Assembly: GCA_964520785.1 (NCBI GenBank)
Contig: CAZFQG010000143.1
Span: 1 to 17,086 of the forward strand
Origin: CAZFQG01 sp964520785
Lineage (GTDB): Bacteria > Planctomycetota > Planctomycetia > Pirellulales > Thermoguttaceae
Direction: 5' to 3'
Length of the DNA: 17,086 nt
In this document: piece by piece, positions 7,359-14,443 of the stretch
Numbering within the stretch: position 1 is the stretch's first letter
How the letters are laid out: every line of letters begins with the position of its first letter
Made by a program: the position numbers and the translations under genes
The notes under the pieces: generated by a model
Seen by the model: the letters and a program-made list of their open reading frames with translations, nothing else
Databases searched by the model: none
What the model was told of the DNA's origin: nothing

Positions 7359-8618
7359 ATGAATCCCACCGTCGCGAGTATCCGGCAGACCGCACTCCAC
7401 AATTATGAGGTGGCCGCCGAGCGTCTGAACCTGGAGCCGTCGGTCCGAAAGCGGCTTCTCGACCCCAAGGAACGGATCGAGCTGAGCATCAACCCGGCGC
7501 TGCCCAGCGGTCGAGTCGTCCACGTGAAGACCTTCGTGGTCATCCATAACGATGCGCTGGGACCGGCCAAGGGGGGCATCCGGATGACGGAAGACGTGAC
7601 ATTGGACGACATCATGGGCCTCGCCATGGAAATGACCTGGAAGACCTCCATTATCGGCGTCCCCTTCGGCGGGGGAAAATCCGGAATCTCCTTCGAGAAA
7701 GACGGCCTTTCCCCGATGGATAAGGAGGCCTTGATCCGCTCCTTTACTCGAGCCGCCAGGCGGCACATCGGGCCGGAACTCTACATCCCCGCCCCGGACA
7801 TGGGGACCAACGAGGAGGACATGGCCCACATCCGCGACTGCATCTCCTACAGCGAAGGACGTTCCATTACCGCGGGATGCTTCGTGACCGGAAAGCCCCT
7901 CATCCTCGGTGGAATCGCGGGGCGCCGCGAGGCGACCGGCAAGGGGGTCGTCTACACCGTCTTGGCCCTCTGCGAGCGGCTCGGAATGAACGTAGCCGAA
8001 ACACGTGTCACCGTACAAGGATTCGGAAACGTCGGGTCGGTCGCCGCGGTTGAAATGGCCGGGTACGGCGCGACGATCGTCGGCGTGTCGGACATCACGG
8101 GCGCCGTCACCAATCCGGACGGACTCGACATGACCGCCCTGGCGGCCCACTATGACGAAACCGGACAGGTCCGTGGATTTTCGGGCGGAACCGATATCCC
8201 CAGGGACGCCCTGCTCGAAGTCGATTGCGATATCCTCATCCCCGCCGCGGCCGGCTCGCAAATCACCGACCGGAATGCGCCGCTCATCCGCGCAAGGATC
8301 ATCGCCGAAGGGGCGAATGCGCCCACGACTCCCAGCGGCGACGCCATCCTGAACGATCGGGGCATTCTCGTCATTCCGGACATCCTCTGCAATGCCGGCG
8401 GCGTGTTCGTCTCTTTCCTCGAGTACACGCAGGAAACCCAGCGCGAACAGATGACCGTGGAAGAGGTCGAAGGCCGTCTCTCGGACCGGATGCGACAACG
8501 CTTCAACGAGGTATACGAGAACTCGCAGAAGCAGGGTCATCCCATGCGCGAAGCGGCCATGGATATCGCCGTCGCCCGAGTCGTCGAGGCGACGCGGGTA
8601 AGAGGGATTCTGCCGTAG
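7359..8618 (+). CDS. gdhA: Glu/Leu/Phe/Val-type NAD(P)-dependent dehydrogenase, probably glutamate dehydrogenase
   Basis: The product is 419 residues, the usual length for the hexameric family that interconverts glutamate and 2-oxoglutarate plus ammonia. The substrate-side motif GPAKGGIRM holds K71. K95 is in MTWKTS, and the catalytic lysine K107 is in PFGGGKSGI. The catalytic aspartate is D147 in IPAPDMGT. The block VTGKPLILGGIAGRREATGKGV leads into the Rossmann fold with GFGNVGS (221-227). NAGGV near the C-terminus is the usual family signature. The residue after the catalytic lysine is Ser where many members have Gly, a tolerated variant. ATG 7359 follows AGGAG (7343-7347). Cytoplasmic; links nitrogen and carbon metabolism. 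Leucine or another amino acid as substrate cannot be excluded. Its stop codon is the first triplet of repeat copy A. Confidence 0.9.
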   Translation: MNPTVASIRQTALHNYEVAAERLNLEPSVRKRLLDPKERIELSINPALPSGRVVHVKTFVVIHNDALGPAKGGIRMTEDVTLDDIMGLAMEMTWKTSIIGVPFGGGKSGISFEKDGLSPMDKEALIRSFTRAARRHIGPELYIPAPDMGTNEEDMAHIRDCISYSEGRSITAGCFVTGKPLILGGIAGRREATGKGVVYTVLALCERLGMNVAETRVTVQGFGNVGSVAAVEMAGYGATIVGVSDITGAVTNPDGLDMTALAAHYDETGQVRGFSGGTDIPRDALLEVDCDILIPAAAGSQITDRNAPLIRARIIAEGANAPTTPSGDAILNDRGILVIPDILCNAGGVFVSFLEYTQETQREQMTVEEVEGRLSDRMRQRFNEVYENSQKQGHPMREAAMDIAVARVVEATRVRGILP

Positions 8619-8743
8619 TGCATTGGCGAACGAATTTGTCAAACGGAGATCTTCGGGTTGCCGTTTTGGTTTCCTTCCGGCCATTGCGGTACTTGGCCAC
8701 GTGGCTGACCCGCGGATGAAGTGATGAAGTGTTGACAAAGCAC
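8616..8743 (+). repeat. Dispersed repeat, copy A (forward), MITE-like
   Basis: From TTTGTCAAACG (8635) to ACCCG (8712) this aligns without gaps to copy B on the other strand (11461 back to 11384); by hand I count 61 of 78 bases identical. Both copies begin TAGTGC at a gene's stop codon. Copy A then has 13 extra bases before TTTGTCAA, and an 8-bp duplication (GATGAAGT twice, 8715-8730). It ends GTGTTGACAAAGCAC (8729-8743), whose complement matches the start of copy B, GTGCTTTGTCAA, so the full element appears to have 12-bp terminal inverted repeats. It carries no coding region. Confidence 0.85.
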
Positions 8744-8789
8744 CAGAACCGCCCCCAAGCATAAGGCCTCTCGGGCCACATTGAGCGAG

Positions 8790-8821
8790 GTTGAAAAAGT
8801 CCGGGGTAGACTTTTTTCAAC
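8790..8821. terminator. U-rich palindromic hairpin before the HzsA-like gene
   Basis: GTTGAAAAAGTC (8790-8801) pairs with GACTTTTTTCAAC (8809-8821) apart from one bulged base, around CGGGGTA. AT-rich arms make it usable as a bidirectional terminator after gdh. I recall very similar TTTTTCAACAGCCTGTTAG-type hairpins as repeated intergenic elements in several phyla, so it may be a mobile palindromic repeat rather than a dedicated terminator. A genome search would settle this. Confidence 0.5.
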
Positions 8822-8866
8822 AGCCTGTTAGACCTGCCGAAGACATCGAAGCAAAGGTACCGTGCC

Positions 8867-11236
8867 GTGAGCAACAAACGAAAAGGCGCCGAATCGAGGT
8901 TGGGAAAGAGAGGAAAATGGGATCGCTTCCTGCCGGCCTTGCTGCTGACGTCGGCCTTCGCGTGGATATTCCATCCAGGTCTCCCGGCCGCGGCCTTCAA
9001 CCCCGATGCTGCCGCGATCCTCCGCGACCGGCACGGGATCGACCACATCCTCTTCATCAAACGGAAGACTTACCAGTCGTCCCACTACTACACCGACTAC
9101 GTCGACGGCTGCAAGTTCTTCGGGACGGATATCCGCGTCTTGGACCTGAAGACCGGCGAGACGCGGTCGATTCTCCCCGAGCGGCTCAAGACTGGCATCG
9201 TCGGGCGGATGGACCTGTCATTTGACGCGAAGCGGGTCGTCTTCGACTGGAAGGCGGACGACAAGAGCGGATTCCATATCTGGGAGATGAACGTCGACGG
9301 CGGCGGCTGCCGGCAGTTGACGTTTCCACCGGCGGACGAAGCGGAGATCGTCGCCAAGTACCACAACTACAAGGAAAACCCTCATCATTGGGTGAACTTT
9401 CCCGACAAGTACCCGGTCGACTTCGGCGTCTACGGGCATTGGTTCGACGACATGCACCCCTGCTATTTGCCGGACGGCGGTATCGCGTTCATCTCGACCC
9501 GATGCCGGCACGGGATATTGTGCGACGGAGGAGACATCCTCACGTCGACCGTCCTTTACCGGATGGACGCGAACGGCGGCCGGTTCGAAAAGCTTTCCGA
9601 TTCGTCCGTGTCGGAGGCGAACCCGGCCGTGATGGAGGATGGGCGGATTCTCTACACGCGGTGGGAATACGTCGATAAGGGCGCGTCGTGCGTGAAGTGC
9701 CTCTGGGCGATGGGCACCGACGGGACGGCGTCCGTCGAGATTTTCGGCAACGACCATGCCATGCCGCCCTCCATTATTCACGGCCGGCAGATACCGGGCG
9801 AGCCGAATCTGTTCGTCGCCACGGCCGCCCCGCATTGTCCCAACACGGGGGTCGGCGGTCTTATCTTGATCGATACGACGAAGAACATCCGCTCGGCGGA
9901 AGCCATGACCCTCCTCACTCCGGAGACGACCATCCTGGCGGAAGGTTGGTACGCCCATCCGAAGTCGGAACTCTACGAGAAGGCCGGAGAACTGGCCCAG
10001 TGCATGGGACCGCACTTCGCCGATCCTTTTCCGTTGGACCGCGGCACGTTCCTCATGGCATGCCAACCCCATGCGGACAAGATGTGGAAGGAACCGTGCG
10101 GGTATGGGATATTCCTCTACGAAGGCCCGGGCCGCTACGCGCCGGTCTATCAATGCGCCGATTCGAGTTGTTGGATGCCGATACCCTTGAGACCGCGAGA
10201 ACGCCCTCCGGTAAGAACCGGGCCCCGCGACGCGACGGTCGCCGAGGTGAAACTCGCGGGCCGGCCGGCGGCGCTGTGCATCGTGACGGACGTTTACCAG
10301 GGGATGACGGGGGTCGCGCGCGGCGACGTCAAGTTCCTCCGCGTGAATGAGCAAGTCCCGCGTCCCTGGGCGGCCCGGCGATTCTGGCGAGAACCCGCCT
10401 CGGGGAGTTTCGACCAGCAGCATTCCCCCGTCGGCGCGACGCACCTGGGGCTCAAGATACAATGGGGTGTCGTCCCGGTCGAGGAGGACGGCTCGGCCCA
10501 TTTCTACGTTCCGGCCGACCGGAATATCTTCTTACAGGCCCTTGACGCCGATTTCCAGGAAATCCAGCGGGAAAGGACGTACGTGAACTACCGCCCCGGG
10601 GAGGTCCGTTCCTGTATCGGCTGCCACGAGACCCAGCACGACGCGCCGCCGGTGAAGGCCGCCCCCTTGGCTCTTTCCCGAGCGCCTTCGATCCCGGGCC
10701 CCCAACCGGGTGAGGAGACCGGTCGGCGGTGTCTGGATTTCGAGGCCGACATCCAACCCATTCTCGATCGCCATTGCGTCGAATGCCACGATGGGAACCA
10801 TGCCGAGACCGATCTCGATCTTACCGGCCGCCGCACACGGTTTTTCAACGTGGCGTACGAGAACCTCATCGGCAGAAAGTGCTCCGCTGATGATTCCTAC
10901 GAGGTGAAGAACCGCGACCTCGTCGGCAGGCTTATCATGGAAATCCATCCCAAGGTCGGGAACGCGGAATATCTGCCCCCGAAGACGCTCGGGTCCACGA
11001 CTTCGAAGCTGATCCGGATGCTCCGCGAGGGGCACGAAGACATAAAACTCTCGCGCGAAGAGATGGTTGCGTTGACGACGTGGGTCGATTCGAACTGCCA
11101 ATACTACGGGAGCTATTGGGGGAGGAAACATCTGGCCGAGGAAGGGCACCCGGATTTCCGGCCGAAGGTGGCGTTCGAGGTGGCGATCTCGGAGGAAGAG
11201 CGCGTGGTCGAAGGAACCGCGAATGGACGCGAATGA
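8867..11236 (+). CDS. HzsA-related exported dihaem protein (propeller plus haem c domains)
   Basis: The product is 789 residues, similar to hydrazine synthase alpha subunits (about 800). Residues 21-43 form a hydrophobic export signal after a long basic start. Residues 50-440 look like a TolB/PD40-type beta propeller (e.g. DLSFDAKRVVFDW, GFHIWEMNVDGGGCRQLTF). Next is the HZS-alpha-type middle domain (about 450-620), with a first haem c motif C583-I-G-C586-H587. A C-terminal cytochrome domain has C637-V-E-C640-H641. No hzsB or hzsC lies nearby, so hydrazine synthesis is not implied; such homologues are, to my knowledge, widespread in non-anammox Planctomycetota. H591 stands where HzsA of Kuenenia is reported to have a tyrosine ligand. 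The GTG start has only AAAGG (8853-8857). The last residues (EGTANGRE) fall in a 10-bp repeat. Substrate unknown; a periplasmic redox role is expected. Confidence 0.85.
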   Translation: MSNKRKGAESRLGKRGKWDRFLPALLLTSAFAWIFHPGLPAAAFNPDAAAILRDRHGIDHILFIKRKTYQSSHYYTDYVDGCKFFGTDIRVLDLKTGETRSILPERLKTGIVGRMDLSFDAKRVVFDWKADDKSGFHIWEMNVDGGGCRQLTFPPADEAEIVAKYHNYKENPHHWVNFPDKYPVDFGVYGHWFDDMHPCYLPDGGIAFISTRCRHGILCDGGDILTSTVLYRMDANGGRFEKLSDSSVSEANPAVMEDGRILYTRWEYVDKGASCVKCLWAMGTDGTASVEIFGNDHAMPPSIIHGRQIPGEPNLFVATAAPHCPNTGVGGLILIDTTKNIRSAEAMTLLTPETTILAEGWYAHPKSELYEKAGELAQCMGPHFADPFPLDRGTFLMACQPHADKMWKEPCGYGIFLYEGPGRYAPVYQCADSSCWMPIPLRPRERPPVRTGPRDATVAEVKLAGRPAALCIVTDVYQGMTGVARGDVKFLRVNEQVPRPWAARRFWREPASGSFDQQHSPVGATHLGLKIQWGVVPVEEDGSAHFYVPADRNIFLQALDADFQEIQRERTYVNYRPGEVRSCIGCHETQHDAPPVKAAPLALSRAPSIPGPQPGEETGRRCLDFEADIQPILDRHCVECHDGNHAETDLDLTGRRTRFFNVAYENLIGRKCSADDSYEVKNRDLVGRLIMEIHPKVGNAEYLPPKTLGSTTSKLIRMLREGHEDIKLSREEMVALTTWVDSNCQYYGSYWGRKHLAEEGHPDFRPKVAFEVAISEEERVVEGTANGRE

Positions 11237-11282
11237 ACACGAAGGGGGAAGAGGGTGGGTCAGGACGAACCACGAATGAACG
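11221..11282. repeat. Degenerate 10-bp GCGAATGAAC-type repeats over the HzsA-like stop codon
   Basis: GCGAATGGAC, GCGAATGAAC and ACGAAGGGGG follow one another in 10-bp steps from about 11221, and CACGAATGAACGCG recurs near 11270. The stop codon of the HzsA-like gene lies inside this run, so its last residues are repeat-encoded. Similar 'ACGAATGAAC' strings are, to my recollection, common interspersed repeats in these genomes. Confidence 0.55.
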
Positions 11283-11361
11283 CGCTCGCTGGCGATTAGA
11301 CCGAAAGCCGCCGCGACGACGGCCGCGCCCGATTCGTTATGCTCCGCGCGAAGGAGCGGGA

Positions 11362-11467
11362 AGCGCCGTCAACACTTGTTTTACGGGTTGGCAACATGGC
11401 GAAGCACCGCAATCTCCCGAGTGAATCCAAAACGGCAACTCGAACATTCACGTTTGACAAAGCACTA
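11362..11467 (-). repeat. Dispersed repeat, copy B (reverse), MITE-like
   Basis: Reverse-complement copy of the element at 8616-8743. On the minus strand it starts TAGTGC at the dtd stop codon (11467-11465) and continues directly with the inverted-repeat end GTGCTTTGTCAAACG. It ends GTGTTGACGGCGC, where the right terminal repeat has decayed from GACAAAGCAC. The 78-base core (11384-11461) matches copy A at 61 positions by hand. Both copies point inward toward the HzsA-like gene. Confidence 0.85.
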
Positions 11468-11920
11468 GTTTTTGATCAGATCCCGGCTGTCGATCATCAG
11501 CGTCACCGGACCGTCGTTGACGAGTTCGACGTTCATCATCGCGGCGAAACGGCCGGTGGCGGTAGGGATGCCCTGTTCGGAGACCCTCGCGACGAAGTAT
11601 TCGTAAAGCCGTTTTGCCTTCTCCGGGGGCGCGGCGGCGGTGAAGCTGGGCCGGCGGCCTTTGCGGCAATCGCCCAGGAGCGTGAACTGGCTTACGACCA
11701 GCATTGCCCCGTTCACGTCGTTCAGCGCGAGGTTCATCTTCCTCTGTTCGTCCTCGAAGACCCGCAGACCGACAAGCTTCCGCGCAAGCACCTCGGCATC
11801 GGCATCCGTATCCCCTTGGGCGACGCCAAGCAGGACGAGGAGACCTCGTTTGATTTCTCCGCGAATCTCTCCGTCAACCGTTACCTTCGCGCGGCTGACT
11901 CGTTGAATACATGCTAGCAC
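11465..11920 (-). CDS. dtd: D-aminoacyl-tRNA deacylase
   Basis: The product is 151 residues, the normal length for the family. It removes D-amino acids (and glycine from tRNA-Ala) wrongly attached to tRNA, acting as a homodimer in the cytoplasm. It opens LACIQRVSRAKVTVDGE as expected. The two active-site motifs are present: SQFTL (77-81) and NDGPVT (135-140), with the Gly-cisPro pair G137-P138. I chose GTG at 11920 because it gives the standard N-terminus and has AAGGAA just upstream; a longer frame to 11971 would add an unconserved arginine-rich lead. The TAG stop is shared with repeat copy B, so the gene runs straight into the repeat. It is divergent from the pdxA-family gene. Confidence 0.93.
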   Translation of the reverse strand: MLACIQRVSRAKVTVDGEIRGEIKRGLLVLLGVAQGDTDADAEVLARKLVGLRVFEDEQRKMNLALNDVNGAMLVVSQFTLLGDCRKGRRPSFTAAAPPEKAKRLYEYFVARVSEQGIPTATGRFAAMMNVELVNDGPVTLMIDSRDLIKN

Positions 11921-11952
11921 GGATTCCTTGCGCCTTTGCTCTTCACACCGCC

Positions 11953-11981
11953 TTGCAGCCCCACGACACAACCGCTATCAT
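11953..11981 (+). promoter_or_regulatory. pdxA: Candidate sigma70-type promoter of the pdxA-family gene
   Basis: TTGCAG (11953-11958) and TATCAT (11976-11981) are separated by exactly 17 bases, in the 99-base gap between divergent dtd and the pdxA-family gene. Transcription would start near 11988, giving a leader of about 32 bases. No experimental support. Confidence 0.5.
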
Positions 11982-12019
11982 ACTCGTTTTCCGGAAAGTC
12001 ACCAACACCGCCCAACGCG

Positions 12020-13051
12020 ATGGCCCCTCCCCCCAAACCGCTGATCGCCCTCACCCTCGGCGACCCCGCCGGCGTCGGCCCGGAAATCATTGCCGGCGCG
12101 TGGCCGCGCGAGGAACTGCACGCGTCGTGCCGGCCGTTCGTCATTGGCAGGCCGGAAATCGTCCGCCGCGCGATTGATCTGCTGGGGCTCACCGTCGCGC
12201 CGGTCTCCGCCGCCTCGCCCGAGGAGGCCGAGCCGACCGTCGCGACGATGCCGGTCCTCGAATGCGGTTCCCCCGAAGCGGCATCGGGTCCGAAATGCGC
12301 GATCGACCCCCGCTCCGGCCAGGCCGCGTACGATGCCGTCGTCACCGCGACGCGTCTGGCCCTCGAAGGCCGCGTCGACGCGATCACGACGGCCCCCTTG
12401 CATAAGGAGGCCCTCCACGCCGCCGGGCACGACTACCCCGGCCATACCGAGCTTCTGGCCGAGATGTGCGGCGTCCGCGATTTCGCGATGATGCTCTATC
12501 TCGGCCCCGCGGAACCGATCCTCTCCCCCGCCGGCCTGGCCGTCGTCCACGTCACGCTCCATACGTCCATGCGCGCCGCCCTGGCGGAATTGACGCAAGA
12601 GGCCGTCCTCGTCAAATGCCGTCTCGCCAACGACTTCATGACCATCATGAAGGGCGAGCGCCCCAACATCGGTGTCTGTGCTCTCAACCCCCACGGGGGT
12701 GAAGGCGGCCTCTTCGGCGACGAGGAAATCAACATCATCCGCCCGGCCGTCGAACGCGGCCTCGCCGAGGGAATGCATCTGGAGGGCCCCATGCCGTCCG
12801 ACACGATCATGGTCCACGCCAAGAACGGCCGCTTCGACGCCGTCGTCGCCATGATCCACGACCAGGGCCACATCGCGCTGAAACTCCTCGGCATGCACCG
12901 CGCCGTCAATGTCACCTTGGGTCTGCCCATCATCCGTACCAGCGTCGCCCACGGTACGGCCTTCGATATCGCGTGGCAGGGGAAGGCGGAAGTGGGAAGC
13001 ATGTTGGAGGCGGTGAGAGTGGCGGCGAAATTAGCCAAGAAGAGAGTGTAA
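12020..13051 (+). CDS. pdxA: PdxA-family dehydrogenase (4-hydroxythreonine-4-phosphate or PdxA2-type)
   Basis: The product is 343 residues. Family signatures are LTLGDPAGVGPEI (11-23), TTAPLHKEAL (123-132), GHTELLAE, NPHGGEGGLFGDEE, GPMPSDTIM and IHDQGH. The three metal-binding histidines of the family are present, in HTSM, PHGGEGG and IHDQGH. PdxA oxidises 4-hydroxythreonine 4-phosphate in pyridoxal phosphate synthesis. However, DQGHIALKLLG and HGTAFDIAW look to me more like the PdxA2 branch, which acts on D-threonate or D-erythronate 4-phosphate. The usual TSVDHGTA reads TSVAHGTA here. ATG 12020 puts the conserved block at the normal distance, although no ribosome site is visible. No other vitamin B6 gene is nearby, and no four-carbon acid kinase gene, so context does not decide. 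Confidence 0.88.
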   Translation: MAPPPKPLIALTLGDPAGVGPEIIAGAWPREELHASCRPFVIGRPEIVRRAIDLLGLTVAPVSAASPEEAEPTVATMPVLECGSPEAASGPKCAIDPRSGQAAYDAVVTATRLALEGRVDAITTAPLHKEALHAAGHDYPGHTELLAEMCGVRDFAMMLYLGPAEPILSPAGLAVVHVTLHTSMRAALAELTQEAVLVKCRLANDFMTIMKGERPNIGVCALNPHGGEGGLFGDEEINIIRPAVERGLAEGMHLEGPMPSDTIMVHAKNGRFDAVVAMIHDQGHIALKLLGMHRAVNVTLGLPIIRTSVAHGTAFDIAWQGKAEVGSMLEAVRVAAKLAKKRV

Positions 13052-13165
13052 GCCGCAACTGGGAGCGACGAGAGTAGCGGACTATGTGGCCGACGCGGAA
13101 TAGCCGTCCAACCAGGTTTTTTTTCACCCCGACCCCTGAATTCTGGAACCTAAGCGCTTTCTCCC

Positions 13166-13798
13166 ATGCCCGATTCGAATACGTGTCTGATCTACCTCAT
13201 CCGTCACGCGGCCACCGCGAATAACAGGGCGCGGCCTCCCATTCTGCAGGGGCGGCGGACCGATCCGGAGTTGTCTCCGGAGGGTGTCGAACAAGCCGCG
13301 CAAACGGCGGGCTTTCTCGCGAACTACCCGATTGACGTCGTCTTTTCGAGTCCGCTACGCCGCGCCATGGAAACGGCCGCCGCGATTGCCGCCCCGCACG
13401 GCCTGGAGGTCACCCCCGATGCGGGTTTCATCGAGGCGGACGTCGGGGAGTGGGAGGGCCTGTCGTGGGATAAAATCGAGGCGGAATTCCCCGACGAATA
13501 TCACGGCTTCATGACCGACCCCGAGGTCAGTCCGTATCGCCGGGGCGAGAGCATCGGCGACGTCCACCGCCGCACCCTGCCCCACTTCGAACGGCTCGCC
13601 GCCGAAAACCCGGGGAAATCAATCGTCCTCGTCGCCCACAATGTCGTCAACCGGGCCTACATCGCCCACGTCATGGGAATCCCCGTCGGCAAATACCGGA
13701 GTGTTCCTCAAAGCAACTGTGGCATCAACCTCCTCCGCTTCCGTGACGGGAAGATGACGGTGCTGACCATCAATGGGCGGTTTCACCGCCCCGTATGA
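13166..13798 (+). CDS. Histidine phosphatase (phosphoglycerate mutase-like)
   Basis: The product is 210 residues, cytoplasmic by lack of a signal. The catalytic core shows as LIRHAATANN, with the phospho-accepting H14 next to R13 (the usual RHG reads RHA). Then come SSPLRRAMETA with R65, the acid E90 in FIEADVGEWEG, GES at 127-129, and the second histidine H158 in VLVAHNVVNR. The family removes or transfers phosphate from many small molecules, including alpha-ribazole phosphate, phosphoglycerate and phosphoserine; the substrate here cannot be assigned. The ATG has no clear ribosome site. A T8 run (about 13117-13124) upstream may end the pdxA-family transcript, but I found no good stem before it. 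The gene converges on the DUF4254 gene with a 36-base gap. Confidence 0.88.
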   Translation: MPDSNTCLIYLIRHAATANNRARPPILQGRRTDPELSPEGVEQAAQTAGFLANYPIDVVFSSPLRRAMETAAAIAAPHGLEVTPDAGFIEADVGEWEGLSWDKIEAEFPDEYHGFMTDPEVSPYRRGESIGDVHRRTLPHFERLAAENPGKSIVLVAHNVVNRAYIAHVMGIPVGKYRSVPQSNCGINLLRFRDGKMTVLTINGRFHRPV

Positions 13799-13834
13799 GT
13801 CGAGTCGCCCCGGATGAATCATGGCGCCGGCGTC

Positions 13835-14443
13835 TTACCGCTTCGCTTTCTCCCGCGACTTCCCGTAAAGATACGGATTGAGTGACGGGTCGTTGTACAT
13901 CTTCATTTGCCGATAAACCTTCAGACGCTTCTTTCCGAGGCGGATGTCGTCCCACAACTGGCCGAGCGCTTCCGAAAGGTCCCGCTTCTGGACTCGCAGA
14001 ATCTCCAGCCTGTCCACCGCACGGCGACGGTGACTCTCCTCGACCTCCGCGCGCGCCGCCTGCTCCTCCATGTGGAATATCCGCAACGCCAGAATCGAAA
14101 GCCGATCAATCGCGCTGCCCGGGGTCTCCGTGTTCAGCGGCGCAATCGGATCGGGCTGAATCCCGTAGCGCTGAAGCTCATCGAGAATCGCCAAGTCCAT
14201 CAATTCGATATGATCGTTCCGCTGCTGGTTCAATTGGTCGATCCGCCGTTTGACGCCGGCAATTTCGGCGTCCGACGCATCGGGACTCCGCGCAATGTCC
14301 TCCTCGTGCCACAGGCGGAAATTGAACGCATGCTGGCGGCAAACCAGCTCCAAAAACCCCTCGTAAGGGTTGTCAACCTCCTCCTCGTGCCACCGCCGGA
14401 CGGTCTCCTCGTGAAGCTTCAAAATGGAAGGAATGTCAAACAT
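13835..14443 (-). CDS. DUF4254 family protein
   Basis: The product is 202 residues. The family block is clear: NFRLWHEEDIARSPD, then SDAEIAGVKRRIDQLNQQRN, an alpha-helical, charged stretch, followed by helices LDELQRYG and SILALRIFHMEEQAARAEV and a basic end (GKSREKAKR). No signal peptide or membrane segment is present. DUF4254 proteins occur in Bacteroidota and Planctomycetota, in some genomes near lipopolysaccharide glycosyltransferases; the function is not established and no such gene is near here. I chose ATG 14443 (MFDIPSILKLHEE) because an AGCAGG run precedes it and the residues before it look unconserved. ATG 14473 and ATG 14503 are alternatives. Confidence 0.85.
   Translation of the reverse strand: MFDIPSILKLHEETVRRWHEEEVDNPYEGFLELVCRQHAFNFRLWHEEDIARSPDASDAEIAGVKRRIDQLNQQRNDHIELMDLAILDELQRYGIQPDPIAPLNTETPGSAIDRLSILALRIFHMEEQAARAEVEESHRRRAVDRLEILRVQKRDLSEALGQLWDDIRLGKKRLKVYRQMKMYNDPSLNPYLYGKSREKAKR

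Noticed and set aside
7350..8762. Open minus-strand frame of 470 codons opposite gdh
   Set aside because: The plus strand carries a complete glutamate-dehydrogenase-type enzyme with all motifs; the antisense frame has no family signature and is a GC-bias shadow.
8867..11236. True hydrazine synthase (anammox)
   Set aside because: No hzsB, hzsC or hydrazine dehydrogenase nearby, and the residue at the tyrosine ligand position is His; only homology is supported.
8616..11467. Composite transposon carrying the HzsA-like gene
   Set aside because: No transposase, and no clear target-site duplications at the outer edges; kept only as a possible non-autonomous repeat pair.
13100..13130. Terminator after the pdxA-family gene
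   Set aside because: There is a T8 run but only a four-base stem (GACG/CGTC) before it; too weak to call.
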